DNA of 64,000 nucleotides, from positions 2,533,315 through 2,597,314 of the forward strand of contig FN649755.1 of NCBI GenBank assembly GCA_000310025.1, in the 5' to 3' direction. The translations under genes and the position numbers were made by a program. The notes below the pieces were generated by a model. That model worked only from the letters and a program-made list of their open reading frames with translations, was not told the DNA's origin and ran no database searches. Each line of letters opens with the position of its first letter. Position 1 is the first letter of the stretch. This DNA comes from Ectocarpus siliculosus. Lineage: Eukaryota; Sar; Phaeophyceae; Ectocarpales; Ectocarpaceae. Positions 12,301-21,739 of this stretch are shown piece by piece.

Positions 12301-15300
12301 TCTAAATAAACCCAGGCCTTGCTCGAAACATCATACGCCATCACGCCCAAACCGAACCAAGGAAGATCATACAGCAGTACGGCGGCGAGGGTATCGAGGT
12401 ATCGTACCTCTGCTGCTGCTATGGACTAGACACGCATATTGCCGTACAAGCGTTTTGTGTCTATTGCCCCTCCGCCCCCGGCTCTTCTACTCGCAAAAAA
12501 TCCCCCAAGTCTTGTTTATCCGAAACAGAGAAGAACAACCAATATCACCCGCACGCGCGGCTCATTTCTGCATAAATAGCTGTGTCGCGGTCCATCCACT
12601 CACCACATGTCCGCCGCAGTGGTGAAATTGTATGGTATGCCTTCGTCTTCGCACTGCACAAGCTCCGGTGGCCAATAGGCAGGTGTTCCGTTGATACGTT
12701 CACCTCGGTCCAACTCCTGCCGCACGCCCAGCCCAGCGCCGCACGAGCAGCCGAAATCCACCAGTTTCACCTTCCGGGGCCACGCGGATATTATTAACGC
12801 GTTTTGGGGAGAGTGCGTGCCTCTGAAAACGTACGTCGAAGAAGCGGTGCGAGCTGAAGAGCAATGTTGTTTTGCTGAGTCTGGTGTTGTGCTAGTGACA
12901 GCGCACACGCCAGTCATTACTTGGCAACAGGTGGAAGAGGGACAACCGAAAACCGGAAAGCGTTGGAAATTTTGAGGTGTTCAGGTCTGTTAGCGGTCGT
13001 TGACACAATCTTGTGGGAGGGGGACGTCGAGATGCCGCCGCCGCCGTGAGAAGCGCCAATCCTGAAACTGGCACACAAGGGGTGACCACGCATTGGTAAG
13101 ACATGCATGTACCTTGTCCCTGGCTTGAGGCGGGTCTAAAATACTCAGAGCGAACCAAGGCCAGGGCGACATCTCTCCAGTCATGCCGACTCTTAATGTG
13201 GAATTCCATCAATCCATACATTGCAGGCGGAGCAACCATACACTTTGAATTGTCGGATGATTAATTATTGCTGCTGTGAGTTTTAATCAGTGTTCTTGGG
13301 TGCACAAAGCACAGTTCGGAGAGGGGCAGAGTTTCCGGAGAAGGACACTCGTCAATACTGCACTCCAGACAAGAACAGTTCTCCGCAAAATTACAGCGCA
13401 AAGTCGAAGGTCTCAATCTTGATGGGAGAGAGGTTAATAGCGGTCTGCTGTGAGAGAACACTCGTTGCCATCGAAGAAAGAATCACGGGTATGGACACCA
13501 CACTTCAGGCCGCGCATGTAACGGAGTAACAAAGATGTTGCACGCATCCCATCAACCCTTCAGCACGTCACAAACATATGCACCTCATTTGACATACCCA
13601 AAGCAAGCACACGCAAGCAAACATACCCGCGCGTCGTCGTCGTCCCAGGAGGACAGCATGAGGTTCTCCGGCTTCACGTCGGCGTGCACGATACCCTTCC
13701 GATGCACGAACCGCAGGGCCGCGGCGAGGTCCCTCAGGAGGGCTGCCGCGGTCTGCTCGCTGTACGCCCCGTTCCGGATGAGGTGTTCAAACAGCTCGCC
13801 TCCGGAGACCAGCTCCAACACCAGGTAGTAGAAGCTTTCGTCTTCGAATATCTCCCGCATCCCTGGCAAGCGATTCAGCACCAGACTCTCTCTTAAGAAC
13901 TCCGAAACTAGGCTGGACCGGCCTGCCTTCCTTGCGTGGCGCCACAAAGGTTTAGAACTGATTTTTATCTGTGGGACTCGTCGCACTCGCCGATGGTCGG
14001 CGCTGCCCTTGTCATGTGTTCACAGCACTGGCCCAGCTGTCCTCGCACCCACGTTGTCACGAAAGGGTCGGTACTGCATCGATCATCGCTCTCCGCCGCA
14101 TGATTTAAGGAACCGCGTACTTTCTGAGTCCTCGTGGTATAGCTCAGTGGTTCGTGGAAAAAGGAGGAAAAAAAAAAAGCTATCTGGTACATGATACCAC
14201 CTCATTGGGATGCTCTCAACAACGCGATGTCCTCCCAACGCCTTGGGCGTTGTCGACCCCATACACAACACGTCCATCCTGATGCCGAACATAGCAAACT
14301 AAGTTGCAGAGGGCGTGTCGTATGTGCAGGAACGTGTGCCTTAGAGCAAAAAAGTAGGGACGAAACACGAGAAAGTTCGCCACAAATTCGAAGCTGGCTG
14401 AAGCGGGCCCAGAGCGAGAAATGTTTTTTTAAGCCATCGAACCGCCTTGTTGCCGAAAGCAGCGTTACAGGAGGAAGTGGGCGCCCGTCGCTTCGCAGAT
14501 GGCAAGATAAATATCGCGTGGGTAGGTAATGGCGAGGCTACCTCAGCCAATAGATGAGACCAGACTTTGAGTTTTTGTTTCCGGTCCAAGATACAGCCTG
14601 CAATTCAAGCTATGGCAAATCAAAATCGCATCCAAGGCCAGGGAGTCAACTCCGACTATAGACGAATGAGGAACGGGAGGGTGAGCTTTATTCTGGAAAT
14701 GTGAGTAGACATGAGAGAAGGGCTGTTCAAACCATCTTCAAGTAAAGCACCTCAGAGGAACTAGCCTGTGTGACTCCGGATCAGAGTTCTTTAGTAAAAG
14801 AGGAACACCGTCGGTTCGATGGAAACTGGAGCAACGACAGGTTCTTGGAGGGACTAAAAAGGGGTGGATACTCATGGCTGTGCATGCCGTAGTCGTTAGA
14901 CCATCGACCTCGCATCTCTACCAAGCCGGGACGGAGCACGCCGGATTCTCACACAACCAGGCTAGCACATCATCAACCGCGAAGCGCCCTGAGGTGTTCG
15001 ACGAGTCACATGGAGAGTGCACTGCAGCCTGCTAAGAATACATGGCATCTTGTGCTTACTTTCTTGCACACCGATGACAGCTGGGAATAGACGGATAATT
15101 TTTCTGGTACTTTCACTTCCAGAGAAAGTAGTACGCACTGTGTACTGCCTCGAGGGTGCTCCTCCAATTTCACACAGCGTGATGCGATCGTCCCCCTTGC
15201 GCGCGGAGTGAGGGTTCTCGACCCCGCACACCATGATCTACTCGACCACCATCATGGTCAGCGCAAAAAAAACAAAGGCAAAAAAAAGCTGTAACGTGGT

Positions 15301-16714
15301 TTTCGAGCCCACGAAGCGACCGGCGTGTTTTACGATGTCGTTGCCTAGCGACGGAAACTCACGGGGGGAGCTCGGGGCGCATTCGTCGCGCAACAACAGG
15401 GCTGGAACAAATATGTACATATCCACCACTCCTTTCGAAAGGTCGCACCGCGCGCCATCGCAAAGGCGTACACGCTGCTCAGCACATCTGCCCTCGACAC
15501 CTTCTGAACAACAACACTGAACGCGCAAGGCTTATCTCGCGGCACGGCATGCTTGAGAGGACAGGGAATGGAGATGGTGGCTGCGACAATTGAACGCATG
15601 CACGCACCGCGTACGCACGCACGATGCGCCCCCACCGCCCCGGCATCGGTGGACATCACCTGCGATGTTTGGATGCCCGCCAGCGTCGTGGATAATTTTC
15701 AACGCGGAGAGCTCGTGAAGGAATTCCGCCTGGTCCATCGCTTCTTTATCAACCTGACGAACGTGGTTGTTGTGGTTGCAAGAATAATTCTCATCGAGGC
15801 ACCGCTAACGTTCTGGTGCGTTTTATTATGATACCGCAATTAACTGGGGAGAAGGGGGAGCAGCACATCACTGTTGGTATATTCAATTAGCCGAAGACAG
15901 ACCAGTGTCCCACTGGCTGGTAGTCCACTATGCCAGTGTGTCACGAGATTGAAATACCCCTGTGGAATACCTACGGAAAGCACAGAAAAAGTCACCGGGG
16001 TGGTGTGGGGGCGCGCTATATACACTGGAGCGCTCGGGCGAACTTAAACATACGGGCAATCACATCGCCCACTCCCACCCAATGACAAGGCAGCCCCACC
16101 ACGTAACGACTGGCAACACCGTGAATCCGCAGCTACGAAGAAACCACGACACCTTTTTGACGGCCACGCACACATCGCTGTCGGATCCCCCCGCGTCCGA
16201 GCTCTCGGGCGAGACCTCGGATTTGTGTCCTCTTCCTGGTACTGCTGCCACCACAGGAGGAGGTGCTGAGGTTGCAGTGGCGGGTGTGCCCATGATGCGA
16301 TTCTTAGGAGTAGCCATGTGCACGGTACCATACCCGCCCTCGCCGAGTACTTCTCCCATGTCGTAGTGGTCGGTGATGGCCGAGGTTTCCGGTCGAAAGG
16401 CCTGCCCAGGTCAACGATCAGTATTCGCACGGAATCGTGTGCATGGTGGGGTAGGAGGCGGGGTGCGGCGTCGAGCCGGGGGGTCGAGCGGTTCGCTCGA
16501 AATGATCTCTTTGTATGCCCTTTGGCCGTAAGCGATGTAGCCAAGTCTGCGGAAGTGAGATTGTCACGGGGCTAAGCTGACAAAAATAAGCTTTCACTCC
16601 GTGTGCGATGTGAGCATGGTCCATTGGCACTCCTCATTTCGACATCCAAAACACGCTACATATCTATGTACGAAAAGCTCATGTTGTCCAGGAGCTTACT
16701 TTGCCCTTGTTCAT
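329..16714 (-). CDS. CDPK-like protein kinase with EF-hands and two cyclic-nucleotide-binding domains
   Basis: Predicted Ser/Thr kinase controlled by both cyclic nucleotide and Ca2+. Minus-strand exons: 16714-16700, 16401-16153, 15753-15660, 13862-13627, 12770-12604, 11898-11793, 11341-11267, 10368-10252, 9620-9499, 9124-8995, 7822-7755, 7453-7336, 6911-6771, 4735-4661, 4332-4195, 3065-2977, 1338-1111, 660-504 and a tentative 364-329. Every junction is in phase, giving 786 codons plus stop. The start, MNKGK, is a five-codon exon with an in-frame TAA directly before it and a GTAAGC donor after it. It is plausible but unproven. The tentative last exon adds 11 residues and a TGA; the true C-terminus could lie left of the window. 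Domain order: kinase about 15-350, EF-hand pair about 395-460, cNBD1 about 460-565, cNBD2 about 565-720, EF-hand about 735-770. Three introns have GC donors (after 11793, 2977 and 1111). SINE-like repeats sit in the 15659-13863 and 6770-4736 introns. The gene is certain; the two terminal exons are not. Confidence 0.85.
504..4332 (-). other. Cyclic-nucleotide-binding domain 2 and C-terminal EF-hand
   Basis: Exon 4332-4195 starts MSILRDISRAKTLL and carries LPAGSAVVQQGDLGDSMY. Exon 3065-2977 adds GKLDVRAKG and ends in VASL. Exon 1338-1111 has a textbook cassette, GDVFGEMALMLKQPRSATV, then helices ending MRTRLFR. Exon 660-504 carries a fully canonical EF loop, DTDKSGYLDANE (Asp1, Asp3, Ser5, Gly6, Asp9, Glu12), predicted to bind Ca2+. 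A cNBD followed by an EF-hand at the C-terminus is unusual. About 20 Gly/Pro-rich residues interrupt cNBD2 just after the cassette. Confidence 0.9.
5738..5812 (+). repeat. Short dispersed repeat A
   Basis: One of four copies of a 60-75 bp repeat (others at 21604-21665, 28242-28299 and, inverted, 30610-30690). Shared parts are an aaggyt-cc start, a cgggagttag-like middle and a core close to gcctcccgggggcgacgcaa. It lies in a kinase-gene intron just before a SINE-like copy. Confidence 0.7.
5895..6345 (+). mobile_element. SINE-like repeat, copy 1 (head missing)
   Basis: Closely similar to the reverse complement of 36445-36900. It contains the stretch around ctgcctcgagggtgcttgac, a poly-A/G tract bracketed by inverted ggttaccg/cggtaacc, and two tandem units of about 60 bp with the core tcgctgccaagcgacgaaa. 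It ends in a G-rich run. The tRNA-like head seen in longer copies is absent. It sits in the kinase-gene intron 6770-4736. Confidence 0.8.
8995..9620 (-). other. Junction segment and EF-hand 1 of the kinase
   Basis: Exon 9620-9499 encodes the segment after the kinase, beginning VVKTNLETGLFAILVKESL. It is in the place of the CDPK autoinhibitory junction, but I see no clear pseudosubstrate. Exon 9124-8995 carries an EF-hand: an entering helix ending AFSSF, then the loop DQEGKGFVSAAD. Position 1 (Asp), 3 (Glu) and 6 (Gly) fit. Position 5 is Lys and position 12 is Asp instead of Glu, so Ca2+ or Mg2+ binding may be weak. A second, fully degenerate EF-like segment (GVNMESFEKMM) spans the junction of exons 7822-7755 and 7453-7336 and runs directly into cNBD1. 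Confidence 0.75.
14128..14160 (+). other. tRNA-like 5' half (A-box only)
   Basis: The segment tcctcgtggtatagctcagtggtt resembles the acceptor and D-arm of a eukaryotic tRNA, but no anticodon arm or B-box follows. It is probably a decayed SINE head or chance. It lies in a kinase-gene intron. Confidence 0.2.
14867..15365 (+). mobile_element. SINE-like repeat, copy 2
   Basis: Diverged copy with its tRNA-like head on the left (gtagtcgttagaccatcgac), then the shared body, the poly-A region and a single 60-bp tail unit (about 15320-15360). It lies in the kinase-gene intron 15659-13863. More decayed than copies 3 and 4. Confidence 0.8.
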
Positions 16715-17239
16715 TTACTTCGTTACCACCGCTAGAAGGTGATACATCCTACCCTATCGTCTTGGCTTTCCAACGAAGAGCTCTGATCCGGGGTCGCACA
16801 ACGACTTTGCACGGGGTAACGACTAAGCCGACGCTTTGGCCGCTCGCCCCGTCAATAATACTCACAAGAACGGTCTTGATACAAGCAGCTGAGTGTTTCT
16901 TTTCCCCAATATCGCCACTCAAGCTCGTGGCGAATTTCTTACTCTACTGCCAAACAAATATCAAGCTCCAAGGAAGCTGCTAGTGGTAGAAAGAGAACAA
17001 AACGACAAATTCTCTCCGGCCTGCTTTTCCCCTCGGAAAGCGACCGTCGTTTGAACAAACCTCCAGCACACAGCACACAGACTCGATTGAAAGCGATTTT
17101 TTATTTTCTATTTCAACATAAAGCTTGCTGTCCTGTATATTGTTACATCCCTCCGTGCTGTTGTCGTAGAGTCGTCGCTAGTTGACGCCGGCGAACAACT
17201 TGAAGCTTTGGTTCGTACACTGAAGAGAACGTTCCCAGT
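16715..17239. other. Upstream region of the kinase gene, no gene seen
   Basis: About 0.5 kb between the proposed kinase start and the retroelement. It must hold the kinase promoter if the small first exon is right. No clear TATA box or further exon could be supported. Confidence 0.4.
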
Positions 17240-18967
17240 TTGAACCAATCAATCAATCAAAACTGGATCTTGCACACTTTGACAGGACTCGGTTCCGAAG
17301 TCCGACACGCACGACCTCAAGGTGTGGAACGGAGGAGAGATCTCCATCACGGTGTTATAGAAGAAGGGCGACCGGTCCAACCGCAACAACTTCAGAGGGA
17401 TCTCGCTGCTATCTCACGTAGGCAAGGTCCCCGTCAAGATCATCACCAACCGCCTAAGTGCCTTCTACGAAGCCAACAACATCCTCCCGGAGTAACAGTG
17501 CGGCTTCCGACCTGGGCGATCCACCATCGACATGCTGTTTGTCGTGCGCCGACTCCAGGAACTGGGGCGAAGAAGGAAATACCGCTCTACATGTGCTTCG
17601 TCGACCTGAAGAAGGCGCATGATTCGGTGGACCCGAGAGCGGCTTGCCAGGGCCAGGATCCCCGAGAAGATGATCGCCGTCATTCGCCAATTCCACGACG
17701 CAATGCTAGCCCGGGTGCGCATTGACGACGGAGAGTTTTCGGCCTGGTTCTGCGTCACACAAGGCCTACGACAAGGGTGTGTGCTGTCCCCGCTGCTGTT
17801 CAACATCTTCTTCGCCGCGGACATTCGACTCCTGGAGGATGATGTTATTCTGCAGAACCTGGTGTACATGGAGGAGGAGACGGGAGGGGGAACGTCCTGT
17901 ATGCCGATGACGCCGGCGTCGTATCGAGGTCTGCCGAAGGACTGGCGAGAATGATGGCCTTCATCGTGGAGGTGTTCGAGGAGTTCGGGCTGACGGTATC
18001 GGAGAAGAAGACGGAGACGCTCCTGATGTGCGCAAAGGAGAAGCACACACCAACACCACCGCCCCCCCCGCCGCCACCGCTGATCATCGAGGCAGCAGGG
18101 CAGAGGTACGCCCAGATTACTGAATTCCGGTACCTAGGTGGCCTCGTCAACGAACATGGCGACCTCACCCGGCGGATCAATTACCGGAGCAGGACAGCGT
18201 GGGCATGCGTCAGGAGATATCGTCAGGAGCTCTTCGACATGCCGAGAGCACCGTTCCGACTCAAGACTCGCCTGCTCCAGGCCGAGGCGACGGAGGTACT
18301 ACTGTACGGCTGCATGGCATGAGCCCCACGTCAAGATCAATACCGGACGTTGCGGACGATACACCACCGGCTGCTACTGCGAGTTATCGGCTACCAACGC
18401 AAGAAGGGCACCTACCGGCAGCTTTCCTACGCCCAGACCTTGAAGAGGGTAGGGTGCCAGAGCGTGGAAACCACTATTCGGCAACGGCGCCTGCTGCTCG
18501 CGGGAGCATTGGCAAGGCAGCCACGTGGACGGTTCCCGAAACGGTTGATGCTTGGCGAGCTGGTGGCGGGCGAGGGCCCAGGCAGGGGGAAACCGGAGCA
18601 AAACTGGCAGACGTGCCTGAAGGATGACCTCAAAATATTCGAAGCAGAGCACGGATCTACGGACACCGAGACATGCTTCTTCGGAGTGCCGGAAACAACT
18701 TGGATGGAAGCAGCGAAGGTGGAACGGGGTGTACCGTGGCTTACAGGGGTACTGCAGGGAGCTAAGAGGTTCATGACCTCCTGGCACAAGAAGGAAGAGG
18801 AGGCTAGCCGACAACGAGCGCTCATACACAACAAGAAGCCCGGCAACAACACGGACATGGCAACAACCGCTGGGGCGGGAGGGGTACAGCAGGTGGACGA
18901 GACGGCGAGGGAGGACAGGAAACGCGAAGATGCGGACCGAGTGGCGCTAAATACTATGCCGGATTGA
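17240..18967 (+). pseudogene. Decayed non-LTR retrotransposon reverse transcriptase
   Basis: Reverse-transcriptase blocks appear in order across shifting frames. They are FRGISLLSHVGKV (about 17390) followed by an in-frame stop, then [15 protein letters not shown] (about 17760-17805), then the YADD active site (about 17895), then VSEKKTETLLM and EFRYLGGLVNEHGDL (about 18120-18160). The C-terminal part is an intact frame at 18350-18967. At least two frameshifts and one stop separate the blocks, so no full-length product is possible. No endonuclease domain or 5' end was recognised. The type is a LINE-like (non-LTR) element. The 18,986 repeat copy abuts its end in the opposite orientation. Confidence 0.88.
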
Positions 18968-18985
18968 ACCCCTTGCTTGACTTAT

Positions 18986-19607
18986 CCCCCCCCCCCCCCC
19001 CAGTGTTTGCCATCGGGGTTGGGTTTTCGTCGCTTGGCAACGACGTTGTAACACATGCCGCCGCCCCCGGTGTTTGCCATCGGGGTTGGATTTTCGTCGC
19101 TTGGCAACGACGTTGTAAAACAAGCCAAGCCAATTCACTTCGTGAACTCGGCAACCAGGTTACCGGGAGGTTTTTTGCCTCTGTTTTTTTTTGGGCGGTA
19201 ACCATAATGGTGGTCGAGTAGATCATGTTGTGCGGGGTGGAGAACCCTCACTCCGCGCAAGGGGGATGATCGCACCACGTTGTGTTAAAATGGTCAAGCA
19301 CCCTCGAGCAGGTATACAGTGCTTACAACTGTCTCTGGAAGTTAAAGCACCAGAAAATAAATTAAGCCATAAGCAGCTATCATCCGTACGCAAGGAAGTA
19401 AGCACAAGCGGCCGAACACCCTTAGCAGGATGCAGCTCACCCTTCATGCGACTCGCCGAATACCTCACGGCGCTTCGCGCTTGGTGATGTGAGAGCCTGG
19501 TCCGGTCAGAACCCGGCGTGCTCCGTCCCGGCTTTGTAGGGATGCGAGGTCAATGCTTTACAACTACGGCATGCACGACTATGAATACACCCCCCGCCCC
19601 CCCCTGG
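18986..19607 (-). mobile_element. SINE-like repeat, copy 3
   Basis: Near full-length. On the plus strand it begins with a C-run (about 18989-19002). Next come two 60-bp units with the core cgtcgcttggcaacgacgtt, a ggttaccg/cggtaacc hairpin around a T-rich stretch, and a body of about 280 bp. It ends with the tRNA-like end and a second C-rich run at the assembly gap. Very similar to copy 4. Read in the minus direction the head contains ccgg-gttctga-ccgg, which folds like a T-arm. Confidence 0.85.
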
Positions 19608-19707
19608 NNNNNNNNNNNNNNNNNNNNNNNNNNNNNNNNNNNNNNNNNNNNNNNNNNNNNNNNNNNNNNNNNNNNNNNNNNNNNNNNNNNNNNNNNNNNN
19701 NNNNNNN
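19608..19707. other. Assembly gap (100 N)
   Basis: Exactly 100 N, a conventional scaffold gap of unknown true size. It is flanked by C-runs on both sides (the right one about 29 C), which probably caused the break. Confidence 0.99.
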
Positions 19708-20257
19708 AAAACCCCCCCCCCCCCCCCCCCCCCCCCCCCGGCACTGCGCCGTTGCACCAACCCCCCACGAACGATGATGTGCATTTTCTGGCTCGGGTGG
19801 CCCGCTTTGTGCTGTTTTGCGTTGTCTTGTGCTGCTTTGTTTGCTGTTTGTCGCTACGGCGTTTGTCTTTCTCTTTCTGTGTCTTTCTCCTTCTCTTCCC
19901 CTTTTCTCTCCATCTGCTCTCTTGTTTTCTTTTTCTTTTTCTTTCTTTTTTCAATCTAGGGTTACCTCACATAGCCTGTAGAGGCGAGCGGAGCGGCCTA
20001 GAATATGTCGTTGACTTCTACAAATATTGACTTGCGGACTTCGGGTCCACTTTTATTTTCGTATATTTGGGTAAGCTAGCCTGTGACCACGGGAATCGAC
20101 CCCGTCAAGTGTTTAGACTCGTACGGACAGAGAAGAAGGTACAGGACAGAGAGAACGAAACGGTTTTGACTGTGAAGACCCCTGCTGTAACAATGGAGGT
20201 GGGCAGTCTGTGCGTGTTTACATTACAAAAAAAAAAAGTTTGCTCCAGTAGAGTTAC
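19708..20257. other. Low-complexity region right of the gap
   Basis: A C-run (about 19711-19739), then pyrimidine-rich simple sequence (about 19860-19960). No coding region could be supported. It could include introns of the minus-strand gene starting at 20485. Confidence 0.5.
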
Positions 20258-20485
20258 CTCAGCCAAAGCTCGATTGAGACCGTCATCGGAATGCCTAGCC
20301 ACCACCACCACCGCCGCCGCTGCCCCTGCCGCTATCAGTGCCGCTGTCCCAGCCGCCGCAGTCACCTTTCCCGCTAGCGCTTGACGCCCTCCCGTCTTTG
20401 GCGAACTCCCGTTTGTTAATAGGCGCCATCTGCAACGCGACGCCTTTGAGGAAAGCAGTCGCGATCCAACTTTACTCGCCAACAT
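20258..20485 (-). CDS. Possible first exon: mitochondrial-type presequence plus membrane helix
   Basis: An ATG-started frame of 76 codons ending in a good donor (GAG|GTAACT, phase 0). The N-terminus MLASKVGSRLLSSKASRCRW is rich in Arg, Lys and Ser and lacks acidic residues, like a mitochondrial targeting peptide. It is followed by a hydrophobic stretch VTAAAGTAALIAAGAAAAVV. Later exons were not found; they would lie to the left, at or beyond the gap and the retroelement, so this could also be a truncated gene. No family recognised. Confidence 0.45.
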
Positions 20486-20947
20486 TTCCCCGCCTGTACG
20501 AGCTCCGTTGCAGCGTGTATGACGCGTACATATAAAGCGAGAGAGGGAGAGGGGGGGGGGGAGGGGGGGGGATACGGAGAGTCGGCTGCTCCGTTGCTCC
20601 AGCTGCTGCGCTGCAGCGATGACTTAATGCGGTGAGACTGAAGATGCGGAGGGTTTCCCTGTTTCCGCCGCGCGGACACCCGAATCGGTGTGCAGGGCTG
20701 CAAAAGCCGCGCGCTTGTATCGGCTTTGATCGGCTTGTATCGGACACCCCATCAACTGCACAATCTCTCTCTCTCGCTCTCGCGTGGTCCTGACTGTATC
20801 TCAACGTTCATGATAAGTATCAAGGTTCTTGCGGCGTGAAGCAGTCCAGAAACTTTGCCCGGCCGTCGAGAGAGTCGAGAGCTACAGGTTTTCAGGTTAC
20901 TGCGCTCGCCAGGAGCCAACGCGGGACCGTGGGCCGTTCACGTCAAC
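20486..20947. promoter_or_regulatory. Possible bidirectional promoter region
   Basis: Separates two outward-facing ATG-started first-exon candidates. It contains catataaag at about 20528-20537 (TATA-like; tttatatg on the other strand, about 45 bp from the minus ATG) and purine tracts at 20535-20575. The inference rests on the reality of both flanking exons. Confidence 0.3.
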
Positions 20948-21048
20948 ATGTCCACGGAAGAGGAAGTCATGTTTGCGGCAAATCGCAGGGGGCAGCTGCC
21001 CCACGACTTGGCTGCTGATCTTCAACAGGAAGGACAAGGGGAGATTCG
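20948..21048 (+). CDS. Possible first exon of an unknown gene
   Basis: ATG in a favourable context (caacATGtcc), 33 codons beginning MSTEEEVMFAANRRGQLPHD, ending at a GTGAGA donor in phase 2. Acidic and polar, with no known motif. I could not find a matching next exon in the repeats to the right. It may be the start of a gene interrupted by insertions, or chance. Confidence 0.3.
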
Positions 21049-21603
21049 GTGAGAGGGGGGGTTGGAGATCCAACAGGACGCTGCAACGGTGTATCTCTTC
21101 CTGTACCTTTGGAATGCACTAGCCACACCTGTTGCGGATGACAATCTTCTATTCTATCTTTGTGTTGCGTGGGTATCTACTGCTTGTTACCTTTTTGTGC
21201 TCACGTTTTTGGGGCTCAATAATCTCGTCGCAATCCATAGCCAGTAGTGTTAGCATGCTCACAATTTCTAACGCGATGTAGACCATGTGGGGGGTTAACG
21301 CAGTGCAGCGTCGCGACCCTGCACCTAGAACCTCAAAATCAACCCAAGACAGCTAAGCTGGGCATGTCGGGTCGTTGTTGAACCGAACAGCCCGAAAAAA
21401 AACCCGGCGGTTCGCTTTGCCGATGCATTGTCGTGCGTAGCTCAAGTTTGCACGTCTAAGCGCTCTCGACAGTATTGGAAAAAGTAAAACACTGTAGGGA
21501 ACTCCGTAGAGACGGAATTGTGTGCCGGGTAGACTATGCCGGTATTTGTGGCAGTGACTTGTGAGTCTCCTGATCGCTTGTATTAATAGTTGTACTACAT
21601 TTT

Positions 21604-21665
21604 ACAAGGCTGCCTTCGGGATGTAGGTGCAATGGCCTCCCGGGGGCGACGCAAGAGGAAATGGA
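21604..21665 (+). repeat. Short dispersed repeat B
   Basis: Copy of the repeat seen at 5738, with the core gcctcccgggggcgacgcaa. It sits left of the OTU-like reading frame. Confidence 0.7.
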
Positions 21666-21739
21666 AATGAATTTAGGGGTTGTATCGTAGCGTGCGGTAG
21701 TGCTGGTGGCCGTATAATAAATCGCACGTATAAGGCCAG

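Larger units (their letters stand above)
10252..16401 (-). other. Protein kinase catalytic domain (seven exons)
   Basis: The Gly loop reads GEGGYGTV (exon 16401-16153). The VAVKK lysine ends the same exon. The alpha-C helix is HELSALKII (15753-15660). The hinge and C-lobe start LVLELVSGGELFEHL and the catalytic loop is VHADVKPEN (13862-13627). DFG is LVDFG and the P+1 region is GTPAYWPPE (12770-12604). Later C-lobe pieces are FIMLVGVHPFDL (11898-11793), SEAAVDLMQKLMEK (11341-11267) and DPNKRLSADAMLRHPW (10368-10252). Lys, Glu, catalytic Asp and DFG Asp are all present, so it should be active. The HRD Arg is replaced by Ala (HAD), making it a non-RD kinase. About 45 extra Pro/Ser-rich residues lie between the Gly loop and the catalytic Lys. 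The overall look is CaMK/CDPK group, from the hinge glycines and the xHPW end. Confidence 0.93.

Noticed and set aside
16044-16544. Long minus-strand frame over the kinase N-lobe exon
   Set aside because: It is a shadow. The kinase motifs GEGGYGTV and VAVKK lie in another frame of the same strand.
18350-18967. 206-codon frame as a functional host gene
   Set aside because: It continues the reverse-transcriptase reading from upstream blocks and has transposon-like content; treated as the C-terminus of a decayed element.
19506-20030. Frames that read through the N gap
   Set aside because: They contain about 34 unknown residues from the gap and homopolymer-coded prolines or glycines; not evidence of a gene.
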